A stretch of 64,000 nucleotides of DNA from Artocarpus heterophyllus (taxonomy: Eukaryota; Streptophyta; Magnoliopsida; Rosales; Moraceae): positions 13,750,836 through 13,814,835 of the forward strand of contig CM046353.1 in NCBI GenBank assembly GCA_025403435.1, in the 5' to 3' direction. A model generated the notes under the pieces. The model made no database searches. It was not told where the DNA came from and worked only from the letters and a program-made list of their open reading frames with translations. How positions within the stretch are numbered: the first letter of the stretch is position 1; every line of letters starts with the position of its first letter. The translations under genes and the position numbers were made by a program. Positions 12,214 through 21,908 of this stretch are shown here, piece by piece.

Positions 12214-13350
12214 TGAGACCGTAAAAATGTACATTTCTTATGGCTAAATTCATCATTTTGCATTAACATTTCTCATTAAATCCCTTAATTATATGTTTTT
12301 AGTGTATAAAAATATGTATAAAAATATGTCTTTAGTGTGTTTTTATATTTAATTATACTTTTAGTAATTTTTAGAATCATCTTTATGTGTTTATTAATAA
12401 CTAGTTTTTAAATAATTAAAACCGTAAAAATAATACTGTGTGATTTTATTTTGAGTCTTAAAGTATTTTTAAATAAGTTTTGAGTCTGTAAATATGTTCT
12501 ATTATATTTTTAGTAATTTCTAAGAATATTTTTTAGTCTTATATTTGTTATGGTTTGTTAATATTAGAATTTTTTATCTATTCTTTGTAATTTTTGTGTG
12601 TTTTATTGTAAAATAAATATTTTTAGTTATTGTAAAAATTATGTTTGTAAAATAATTAATTTTAGTTTGTTTATTTGGTTTTATGTTTGAAATCTCCAAG
12701 AAAAATGGAGAAAAAGGCACGAGAACAAGAAAAAAGGACTTTAAAAGCATCAAAAATTTAAAAAATAAAATAAAATTCTAAGTAGGACACGTGGCGAGCT
12801 GAGGACCATCCGATTGAGACCGCCCAAGCCATCAGAGGCGTCTGTGTGCCCTCCGATAGAATCTCGTGTAGTGCATTCCACATGTGCCCGCCTCTACAGC
12901 TGTTCGATTAGCGTACCGAAGACCCATCTAACGGTCCTCTTTAGCTCCTTAGCCCTAGCATTCTTTATCTGCCAAATCAAGTCCTGGTCTATGCAATCAA
13001 CACCTCTCATTTGTCTGTCTTACGCACTTCACATTGGATCACATAGTGAAATTTGCACTCTAAAGAGTAGTGTCACGCGTAAAAAAGGAAAATATATATA
13101 TACACACACACATATACATATATATCAGATTTTAAAGAAGTGGGGGCAGCTAAAAATTACTTCAAAAATCCCAAAACATAGTAAATTGCTATCCTACTCA
13201 TTTGCAAACTAAAAATATCCCAAAAAAATAAGAAAAATAATAAAGAAATAATTTAAAAAATCTTGCAAATAGTAGATTTTCATCTATTATAAATACCTCC
13301 TTTCCGTGCATTGTAATACACACTTTCTTCCTTAATTTGGAATAGCTAAA
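12214..13350 (+). repeat. Possible solo LTR or LTR fragment of an unidentified element
   Basis: It starts TGATGAGACCGTAAAAATG, a start seen in several plant Ty3/gypsy LTRs. A long T/A-rich part follows, then a more GC-rich part (12790-13080) and a TATAAATACC box at about 13289 followed by TGTAATACACACT, like a U3-R boundary. No partner copy and no target duplication were found in the window, so this is a weak hypothesis. Confidence 0.25.
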
Positions 13351-13500
13351 TTGCTTGTTCCAACACTTGAAGCAACAACTGTGGGTGAAGCCGTTGGAAG
13401 CTTCATCGCATGGCTGAAGAGATTAGTTGAAGTCGTCACAATGATGAAGACGAGTCGAGTGCCTAGCCATGTTCACAAGATTTTAGCGGAAAGAAATGCC
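13351..13500 (+). pseudogene. Relic of a plant transposon-associated protein domain
   Basis: The translation LVPTLEATTVGEAVGSFIAW followed by KRLV resembles the 'P-x-E-x-x-T-V-x-x-A-[VI]-G-x-x-[VI]-x-W-P' motif I associate with DUF8039-type domains in CACTA-linked plant proteins. The usual Pro after Trp is Leu here. The frame turns into a Lys-rich run and ends where copia LTR sequence resumes. The match is from memory of the motif and is unverified. Confidence 0.3.
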
Positions 13501-13603
13501 AAAAAAAAAAAAGCTCTACCAAAGCAAGACAATCACAATATGAGGAAGAACAAGAACACTTCTCTATTGGGTTATTTGAATTAAAACTGAGACTTTATCC
13601 TAT

Positions 13604-14150
13604 AGAATCTCGGGTGGAAAATAAAAGATTCGTGAGATTTTTATTCAGCAGTTCAGTCTACCGATGGACGTGTTCGGCTTGCCGATGGGGCCTATTCGGC
13701 CTACCGATCAAGTGGTTCGGCCTGCCGATTAGCGAAGGATAAGATTACATATTTTCACGCGGATCTTATTAGATATTGATCCAAACTTGATTCTGTTTCG
13801 AGTTTTTGAGACCTAATCTAATAAGGACTGACCTTAGGACCAATCTCTATATAAAAGGATTGCCGATGGAATCCCTTTAGAATCTCGGGTGGAAAATAAA
13901 AGATTCGTGAGATTTTTATTCAGCAGTTCGGTCTACCGATGGACGTGTTCGGCTTGCCGATGGGGCCTATTTGGCCTACCGAACAGGTGGTTCGGCCTGC
14001 CCATTAGCGAAGGATAAGATCACGTATTTTTACGCGGATCTTATCAAATATTGATTCAAACTTGATTCTATTTTGAGTTTTTGAGACCTAATCTGATAAG
14101 GACTGACCCTAGGACCAATCTCTATATAAAGGGAGTAAGTCTTAAGAGTT
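13604..14150 (+). repeat. 275-bp tandem duplication of U3/promoter in the solo LTR
   Basis: AGAATCTCGGGTGGAAAATA begins at 13604 and again at 13879. Each unit carries the GC-rich CCGAT/TCGGC block, the ATGCGGATCTTAT-type segment and a TATA box (CTATATAAA near 13848 and 14122). The other LTR copies in the window have a single unit, so this copy has a doubled promoter. Confidence 0.8.
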
Positions 14151-14518
14151 ACTCAGATCAATTGAGAGATTAAGAGTGATACTCTACTAGTGAGAATCTA
14201 AAAACTCCCTCAGAGCTTTTGTTCACAAATCACGAACACTTGCTTTGGGTTCTCTCAATTGGTTGGAAGGAGAGTCACCTAGTGGAAGAGCTGTACGTGT
14301 GAGCCCACACTCACTCCTGTCGTGGATGGAGAATAGCAAAGAAGACTAGTTGGTTGAGGCTCTTCTGGAACGTTACTTCTGTTCACGTTTTGCGAGGGTT
14401 CTTGGGCATACAAAGGTTAGTAAGATTTGGTTAATTTATGCATATAGCATGTCAAATTTGTATTTTAAAAAATACTTTGATGTAAAATTTTTAAAATTTC
14501 GCTGCGCATTGTGAAAGT

Positions 14519-14768
14519 GCATACCTGTGTGAAAATGCATCCGCAACCATATTTTCCTTACCTTGTTTATACTGAATGACATAGGGAAAAGTCTCAATGA
14601 ATTCAAGCTATCAAGCATGTCTCTTGTTCAGCTTGTGTTGACCTTTCAAATGCTTCAAGGATTCATGATCCATACCAATCACAAACTCCTTTGGCCACAA
14701 GTAGTGATGCTATGTCTCCAAAGCTCAAAACAATGCGTACAACTCTTTGTCATAAGTGGGGTAGTTAA
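14519..14768. repeat. 250-bp direct repeat, copy 2 (right flank of copia solo LTR)
   Basis: It repeats 7531-7780 and then continues without a break into CRM reverse transcriptase sequence (GTTAAGTACAGCC). Just before it lies the truncated LTR end plus a few bases (TGAAAGTGCAT) that echo the start of the repeat, suggesting microhomology at the join. Confidence 0.85.
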
Positions 14769-16549
14769 GTACAGCCCCGCTTAACTTCTCGCTAAAGTAC
14801 GCAAGTGGTCTTCCATCCTGCATAAGAACAACGCCTATAATTATACTAGAAGCATCACATTCAATTTTGAACATTTTAGAAAAATTAGGTAAAGCAAGTA
14901 AAGGAGCATGAGTAAGCTTATGTTTAATGAGCTAAAATGCCTTATCTTGTTCTTCACCCCATTTGAATGCAACGTTCTTCTTAATAACTTGGGTAAGCAG
15001 TGCAATGATGGTGCTAAAGTGTTTCACGAACCTTCTGTAAAAACTAACAAGTCCATGAAAACTCCTAACATCACCTATACTAGAGGGGGTCGGCCAATCT
15101 TGGATGGCTTTGATCTTCGCTTCATCAACCTCGATACCTTTAGCACTCATAACAAAACCTAGAAAAACAAGCTTATCGGTGCAGAAAGTACACTTTTTGA
15201 GGCTAGCATATAACTTCTCCTTTCTAAGCACATCCAAAACTGAATGCAAATGTGAGACATGTTCAAACAAAGTCTTACTATAAATCAAAATACCATCAAA
15301 ATACACAACAACGAATTTACGAATAAAAGCATGCAAAACATGATTCATTAAGCACATGAAAGTTCTAGATGCATTAGTTAATCCAAACGGCATAACTAAC
15401 CACTCATACAGTCCATATTTAGTTTTAAACATTGTTTTCCATTCATCTTCTTCTTTCATTCATATTTGATGATACCCACTCTTGAGATCAATCTTCGAAA
15501 ACACACAAGAACTAACTCATCTAATATATCATCTAAGCAAGGAATAGGGTGTCGATATTTTACCGTTATGTTGTTGATGGCTCTGTAATCAACATACTTC
15601 CTCCATGTTCCATCCTTCTTAGGCACTAGAATCACCAGAACTGCACAAAGACTCATACTTTCTCTCACGTTCCCTTTCTTCATCAAATCTTCAACTTGCC
15701 TTTGAAGCTCCTTTATCTCTTCTAGGTTGCTCCTATATGCTGGTCGATTTGGAATTGATGCATCAGGCACAAAATTGATTTGATGTTCAATCCCTCGAAT
15801 AGGTGGTAAACCATGTGGTAACTCCTCAGGAAACACATCCTCGAACTCCTGCAAGAGAGAAACAACACTAGGCAAAGAACAGTCAAGTTGGTCAGTGTTT
15901 AAAAGGGCCTCTTTGTACATGAGTACAAACATTGGCCATTTTGAAAACAATGCTCGCTTAACCTCACTTATTTTTGCATAAAAATTTCTTTATTTTCTCT
16001 CTGATTTTATCTCTTTGGTCGAACTCTTCTCTCTCTTTTCTTCCTCACTAGATTCGGGCTTTCTCTCTTCTTTTCTCTCTTTGGCCGTCTATTTCTCTCT
16101 CCCTTTGCTATCTCTATGCACGACCTCACTCTTCTTTTCACTCTCTTTCTTTTGCTCTATCAAATTATCTTGATCTCTCAGTTTCTTTTGTTCACACAAT
16201 TTTTGTAATCTCACTTGATCCTCATAGACTTGTGTTGGCGTCATCAGAACTAGGGTGATTGTCCATTGATTGAACAAGAATGAGTACTTATTGGTGAAGC
16301 TGTCATGCTGTACATGTCGATCAAATTGCCACGGTCTTCCTAACAGGAGGTGTCCAACTTGCATTGGCACCACATCGCACAATACTTTATCTTTATATTT
16401 ACCAATTTGAAATGGTACCACCACCTGCTTTGTAACCCTCACTTCACCACTATCATTCAACCATTGCAGCTTGTATAGTCGAGGGTGCTTAAGTGTTGTA
16501 AGCCCTAGCTTCTCCACCATGGACCTGCTTGCAACACTAGTGCAACTAC
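14769..16549 (-). pseudogene. CRM-type pol fragment: protease, reverse transcriptase, RNase H start
   Basis: Read on the minus strand from 16549 it gives the protease C-terminal part (VEKLGLTTLKHPRLYKLQW, then [13 protein letters not shown] at 16089-16520), a Lys/Glu-rich linker, the segment [17 protein letters not shown], then reverse transcriptase palm motifs ([18 protein letters not shown]) and YFDG at the catalytic box, where the active plus-strand copy has YFDD. The Asp-to-Gly change, a frame break near 15456 and several stops show it is inactive. The upstream half of the reading frame resumes at 32049, because the copia element separates the two parts exactly at the protease active-site region. 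Confidence 0.87.
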
Positions 16550-16554
16550 CGCCA

Positions 16555-18550
16555 TGTTAGACATGTATGCCCTAAGGAGTAAAAATGTAATACGTTTTTG
16601 GAGACATTTTTATCAATAAAGAATTTATTCATTTATATATACCAAATCTTGTCCTCTTTACATTCATATTTGTTGAATATATGTTAAGCAAACAGTAGTC
16701 TGAGACTGTCAGTCTAAACCTTAAGAATTGGGCATATGATGGGCTGATTATATGGAAGACACGATTCTTAAGGTGACGGTCTAAAACATATAATCTGCAA
16801 TCGAGGGAATAAAGTTAGGTGCTTTATTCATGCAAAGATTGTTATGTTGTCTATATCCCTTTTGGGAGATGGTTTGTCTTGACCATCGAAGTTAGACTCC
16901 GTGAATAGAAATATTGGCACCTTGTCATAGGTGATGATGTGTTGGATCGGGACATAAAGTGAATTGATTTGGATTAATAATTCTGTCTCGACAAATCGAT
17001 TCACTTTAGACAATCATTTGTATTGTATCTTAATCCTGAGATGAATAGTGGGCCCGTTGTCTCGACTTGTGTCTTTTGATGTGCCAAAGGGTGACACCCA
17101 CATCTCAATAGTGGTATGCATGCTAGTACGTTGGATGCATGACTCTTGATAGCGTAGACTTGTTATTCATAGATATGGAATCCATAGCTCCTCTTTAGGA
17201 GTAATGATATTCTCTTATATGGGTTGTCCTGTAATTGAAAAACTGGAGCGCTCAACCATTTGGATACATAGGTGTAACCGAATGGTATACTATCTTTGGA
17301 TAGTAAGTTTTCTAATGGTGAGACAATGGAACATAAGATAAAAATAATCGGGAAGGTAAGACAGACCTTGTCCTTAAGCCAATTATGGATTTTCATATGG
17401 GGATACGATACACTGTGATATATCATAGAGACTTAGCTATACGAGCTTCGTAATTCTATAAAGTTCGAGAGTGCAGCTCCAAGCTTTTAGTGGAGTAGCG
17501 TTGGAGTTGATAATTGTGAAATGTATATCTAGGATATTGGGTTTCATAATTATCATGAGCTTGAACTTTATAGGTCCATTTTGGTCCCCTTTGCTAGCTC
17601 ACAAAATCCTGTAACGACACGGCGTGCTTTTTCAATAATTGGTGACTTATGTCGAATTTATCAGATTGGTTTAAAATTTGAAAGAATTAAATAATTCATG
17701 TCTGTTTATCGGTTGAATTAATTTTGTAAGAAATTAGTTCAAGATAAACTTATTGAATTATTGCGATCAAATAATTCTTGTCTGTTTATCGGTTGATTTA
17801 ATTTTGGATAAATTAGATCAAGATAAACTTGTAGAATTATTGTGAATTGATTTATTTTCTTAGAGATTATCTTGATAAAGTTTGTTTTGATCAGATAACT
17901 TTTCTATTGGGTTATTTGAATCAAAACTGAGACTTTATCCTATAGAATCTCGGGTGGAAAATAAAAGATTCACGGAGATTTTTTCGTTGGAGTTCAGCCT
18001 GCCAATAGGGCCTGTTCGACATGTTGATCAGCGAGCGATAAGATTATGCGTTTTCAAGCGGATCTTATTAGATATTGATCCAAACTTGATTCTGTTTCAA
18101 GTTTTTGAGACCTAATCTAATAAGGGCTGACCCCGAGACCAATAGCTATATAAAGGGAGTAAGTCTCATGATTTACTCAGATCAATTGAGAGATTAAGAG
18201 TGATACTCTTCTAGTGAGCATCTGAAAACTCCCTGAGAGCTTTTGTTCACAAATCACAAACACTAGCTTTGGGTTCTCTCTATTGGTTGGAAGGAGAGTC
18301 ACCGGTGGAATAGCTGTACGTGTGAGCCCACACTCACTCCGGTTGTGGATAGAGAATAGCAAAGAAGACCAGTTGGTTGAGGCTCTTCTGGAACGTTACT
18401 TCTCTACACATGTTGCGGAGGTTCTTCGGCACACAAAGGTTAGTAAGATCTGTCTAATTTATACATATAGCATGTCAAACTTGTGTTTTTGGAAATTACT
18501 CTGATATATATAAAATTTTTAAAATTTCGTTGCGCATTGTTTTTCCAACA
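16555..18550 (+). repeat. 5' LTR of the full-length copia element
   Basis: 1,996 bp, TG...CA ended. A TATA box (CTATATAAAGGG) lies at 18146-18157, preceded at about 17995-18045 by a short cluster of GC-rich CCGAT/TCGGC-type words. It is about 40 bases shorter than the 3' LTR, mainly because part of that GC-rich cluster is missing. Confidence 0.92.
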
Positions 18551-18552
18551 AT

Positions 18553-18565
18553 TGGTATAAGAGTC
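18553..18565 (+). other. Primer-binding site (initiator tRNA-Met type) of the copia element
   Basis: TGGTATAAGAGTC, two bases after the 5' LTR, resembles TGGTATCAGAGCC, the complement of the 3' end of plant initiator tRNA-Met, with two changes. The minus-strand sister copy has TGGCATCAGAACC at the same place, so the ancestral site was probably the canonical one. Confidence 0.75.
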
Positions 18566-19049
18566 GAGGTTTTTATATAAATTTACAAGTTTGTGATTAT
18601 GTTTTATGCATAAATTTTGTGATCTTAATCTCTCCTATGCTTGAATTGAATTTTATAGAGAGTTGACACTCTAGGTTTCTATAAAATATATATGTTGTCA
18701 TGGATTATGTGGTGAATGTTTAATAATTAATTATGGTTGATTAACTCGTTGTTTAATTAATTATTAATTAATTAATTTATACCGGTTATGGTTTCTTAGA
18801 GGTTAGAATATGTATCTAGGTTTTTCATGTAATTAGATGGTGGACTATCATCTCCGTCTAGGAATTATTATTTATTTTAAATTTGTAAAAATTTTGTAAT
18901 TAAATAATTATTCAGAGAAGACGGATCTAGAAGAATGATGATGGCGCCCCCAGGTATTTCTTGAGTCTCTAATTTTATGTTTTTGAATTTTTGAAAATAA
19001 AATTGATGAATTGCATTAAAAGTGTATTTTCTGGAATGAGATTTCTGCT

Positions 19050-19285
19050 CGGTCGGCATGCCGGACATCACAGTTCGGCAGGCCGATGGTCACAGATCGG
19101 CAGGCCAGACGTGTGGTTCGGCAGGCCGACTGTGGGGCAGAAATTGGCTGGCTCTGCCGGCAGGCCCAACTTCTAGTTCGGCTGGCCAAACTTTGGTGGA
19201 CCGGCAGGTCGATGAATCAGATCGGCAGGCCGAAGAAGCTATACCGGTAGGCTGATCACCTAGATCGGCCTGCCGACCGAGAGCT
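19050..19285. repeat. GC-rich dyad array in the copia leader
   Basis: About ten units of the type TCGGC-AG-GCCGA (arms TCGGC and GCCGA, 2-base centre) occur in about 235 bases, for example at 19074-19085 and 19219-19230, with variants such as TCGGCATGCCGGA. The units are separated by 10-15 bases of unrelated sequence. The block stands out as GC-rich in an AT-rich leader. Confidence 0.8.
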
Positions 19286-19766
19286 GGAAAATTTTCACAA
19301 AAGGTGCAATTTTTGCAATGCAGTTTTAATTTTATTTTTGGGACGATTCTGAGAAACATTAAATTTGGATATGACTGAAAATATGAAGTATTCAATTCAT
19401 ACGGGATTGAAGACTTGAAGATGGATATTACATAAAGAAGGATACAGCTTGAGGATTCAAGGATGAAGAATCGATAAATGTCTCGATTATTCTCTTGTAA
19501 TCTTAGTTTTCTATTATCTAGGGCGGAACCATAATATTACGGTTATTATTATTTTGCTTGTAGCTTTGCTTGTCTGCATTATAATATGATTTACCCTGTA
19601 TATTGATAACATGTCATATAGAATAGGGAGTGCCGCTCATATTAAAATTGTTCATGCGTACTCTTAAAATAAAACCTTGATTTCAAAAGATTGAGTAGGA
19701 GAAGGTTTTCGAAGAGAGGACCTAAGGCCTCCATCGTTGGTCCATAGGCAGAACATGGTGGTCTCG

Positions 19767-20068
19767 ACCCCTAAGAAGGGATTTCTATCATGTACCAGAT
19801 TGGATCTTTGAAAGGATAAGGTATTTTAGTATGATTTATGGCTGCACACCCCTAGGCGGTGATTATAAATCATGGATAAAATATTGAAACGATGGTTATA
19901 CACTCACGTTAATTTTATTATTAACCTCCCCTAGGAGCTCTGTTAATAAAATTAATGGCCAAAGAAACGATTATCAATATATGCTGGATCATACGGGTCC
20001 TGGATGGCATATGTTAATCAGGAGGGGATTCGTGTTCCTGATTGAATTTGGTATGACTCCCCTAGGAG
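19767..20068 (+). other. Cluster of CCTAGG-apex stem-loops in the copia leader
   Basis: Three clear structures plus one degraded copy. At 19831-19873 arms ATGATTTAT/ATAAATCAT enclose an inner CACC-CCTAGGC-GGTG hairpin. At 19909-19955 arms TTAATTTTATTA and their complement enclose CTCC-CCTA-GGAG. At 20057-20068 there is CTCCCCTAGGAG. The fourth, at 19767-19780, reads CCCCTAAGAAGGG, mutated from CCTAGG in the sister copy. The sister element has all four at 44759-45060. Confidence 0.7.
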
Positions 20069-20232
20069 CTTGTTGAATTCTGAGTTAGGAATTATCGTTG
20101 TAAGGTTGTGATATTTTCAAGATTTTGACACATAAACACATTTGTATGATTTTACATGATTGTGTTATCTTACTAAACTATTATTATATGTTTGCTTATG
20201 TTTGGTATATGATTCTTTATTTTAGATTGAAA

Positions 20233-21034
20233 ATGTCTAAAAACGCTTTATCATCGATACTTGACAAAAACCAATTAACCGGTGAGAATTATAATGATTG
20301 AAAACAAGACCTGGATATCGTCATGTCCTTTGAGAAATTGAAATATGTTCTGACAAGCCCTTGTCCTCCCGAGCCTATGGGAGACTCAAGTAATGAGCAA
20401 TTTCAAGCGTACGATCGCTGAAAAGATGCTAATGATCAAGCCCGCTGCTATGTTATGGCCAGCATGAACAACGTGCTGCAGGCTCAACATCAGGATTATG
20501 AGACTGCGAAGCAGATCTTGGATAATCTTGAGGATATGTTTGGAGGCCAAGCCATAACAAAGCGGCAAGGGGCGCTTCGGAAACTCTTACACTGTAGACA
20601 GAGACCAGGGACATCTGTAAAGGAGCACATGATGTTGGTCATGGGTTACCTCGTTGAGGCTCAAACCAATGGAGCTGACATCGATGCTGAAACTTAGATG
20701 ACTATGGTTTTTGAGACTCTGTCTAAGGAATTTATTCCGTTTAGAGCTACTTTTAATTTAAGCAATAGACGGGATATGACCTTAACAGAGCTGATGAAAC
20801 AGTTACAGGAGTTTGAACTGCTGATCAGGGAGTCTCCTGCTAGTGGTGAGGCCAACATGGTAGCTGCTTTTGGTTCCAATCCTAACTCAGGGAATGGAAA
20901 GAAACAACGGGCCAAGAACGGAAAGTCTTCTATTTCTGCTGCTACTAAGAGCAAGAAGAAGAAGAAGAAGAACCCAAAGAAGGTTAAGTGCTTCTTCTAT
21001 GGAAAGGTCGAACATATTAAGAAGCATTGCAAGG
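20233..21034 (+). pseudogene. Copia gag, 5' part, up to the CRM insertion
   Basis: Starts at the ATG at 20233 (MSKNALSSILDKNQLTGENY). It encodes a UBN2/DUF4219-type Gag and ends in a CCHC zinc knuckle (CFFYGKVEHIKKHC; the first CX2C is altered). In-frame stops at 20299-20301 and 20419-20421 replace Trp codons, and TAG at 20695-20697 replaces a Gln codon, judging from the sister copy at 43670-44593. All three are C-to-T or G-to-A transitions. The frame runs straight into the CAAGG target site of the CRM insertion and resumes at 26847. Confidence 0.88.
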
Positions 21035-21360
21035 TGATGAGGACATCGTTAGCACAAGTAATAACACACAATTTGAGGTTTAATTCTCTTTAGTTCCTAA
21101 ACGAACTATTCGAACTTATCAAAAATTTTCGTGGCATTCATAGACTTATCAATCAGTCCATCCATAGCTGATTGTGGCGTCCTCACATACCAAGACTTAT
21201 CAATCAGTCCCTCCATAGCTGATTGTGGCGTCCGCACATACCAAGGTTTGTGCTTCTTGTTGGGCATCAGGTCGCGGTTCCATTCAAAACCGGTTAGAAA
21301 TTTGATCTTGGAAACCAATTTTGGTTAGGGTCGCGTCAGTTCTTGACGGGGTTCGTATCA
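21035..21360 (+). repeat. 5' LTR of the plus-strand CRM element
   Basis: 326 bp from TGATGAGGACATCG to GGTTCGTATCA. It contains two 51-bp tandem copies (21142-21192 and 21193-21243, starting AGACTTATCAATCAGTCC) that differ at about two positions. There is no obvious TATA box. Confidence 0.95.
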
Positions 21361-21362
21361 TT

Positions 21363-21375
21363 TGGTATCAGAGCA
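21363..21375 (+). other. Primer-binding site of the plus-strand CRM element
   Basis: TGGTATCAGAGCA begins two bases after the LTR and matches the complement of the plant initiator tRNA-Met 3' end through GAGC, the site used by most Ty3/gypsy chromoviruses. Confidence 0.9.
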
Positions 21376-21908
21376 AGGTTCTAATCAGGTTTTGCTTATC
21401 CGTTCTCTTAGTTTATGTTTGTTTCAGTTGTTCGTGAGTTTTGACTTCCATTATCAAAGTCAGTTTAAAAAAAAAAAAAAAGATCCGAAAAGAAAAGAAA
21501 CGAAAAGAAAAGAAAAAAAAAGGAAAAGAAGAAAAACAAGAGGATCCGAAAAAAAAAATAATTTGTTATTCATCATTTAAGGAATCCGAAATTGAATTCC
21601 TTGCATAGACCAAAAAATTTTGTTCAAATTTTGTTCCTTTTGGGTGTGATTCTGAAAGCCTAAACCTTTTGTTCCTGTTATAGTCTTGTCTCTTTGGTAA
21701 TCTATTTGTGAATTGTCAAGGAAATTTTTTGATATTGATTTGACTAGTTTTATAGGAACTGAGTGAGAATTAACGAGTGGAAAAAGGCATAGAGGCGAGA
21801 GCATTTGAGTGGACAAAAGCCGAAAGAATTGAGTGTAAACACGAGTGAAATTGAGTGAACCATTTCACGAGTGAAACACGTAAGGGAGTGTGGTAAGGTC
21901 CTTGGAAA
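21376..21908 (+). other. Leader of the plus-strand CRM element
   Basis: Untranslated region with a purine-rich stretch (about 21466-21560, repeats of AAAAGAAAAG) followed by ordinary sequence with repeated GAGTG words before the gag ATG. The minus-strand CRM element has the complementary pyrimidine tract at about 33767-33845, so it is a conserved family feature. Confidence 0.7.

Larger units (their letters stand above)
9006..13553. mobile_element. Composite insertion inside the solo LTR
   Basis: LTR similarity stops near 9005 and resumes near 13554. The insert holds a MITE (9248-9406), a CACTA element (9470-11864), an LTR-like stretch starting about 12214, and a coding relic at 13351-13480. 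I did not find clear termini or a target duplication for the insert as a whole, so it may be several events. Confidence 0.55.
7781..14512 (+). mobile_element. Solo LTR of the long-LTR copia family, interrupted by a 4.5-kb insertion
   Basis: 7781-9005 matches the first part of the copia LTR at 16555-18550 (start TGTTAAACATGTATGCCC versus TGTTAGACATGTATGCCC), and 13554-14512 matches the remainder up to TGCGCATTG. The final CCAACA is missing. No copia internal region lies between, so this is a solo LTR carrying an unrelated insert at 9006-13553. About 115 bp of LTR is absent at the insert junction. The second half contains a 275-bp tandem duplication covering U3 and the TATA box. Confidence 0.82.
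18566..20232 (+). other. Long untranslated leader of the copia element
   Basis: About 1.67 kb between the primer-binding site and the gag ATG, with no coding frame. It contains a GC-rich dyad array (19050-19285) and a set of CCTAGG-centred stem-loops (19767-20068), both also present in the minus-strand sister copy (about 44700-46270). Conservation of position and motif between two independently inserted copies suggests a structural or regulatory role in the RNA (inference). Confidence 0.7.

Noticed and set aside
19050..19285. CRISPR-like repeat array
   Set aside because: Units are imperfect dyads with irregular spacing in a plant retrotransposon leader; no cas genes and no eukaryotic CRISPR.
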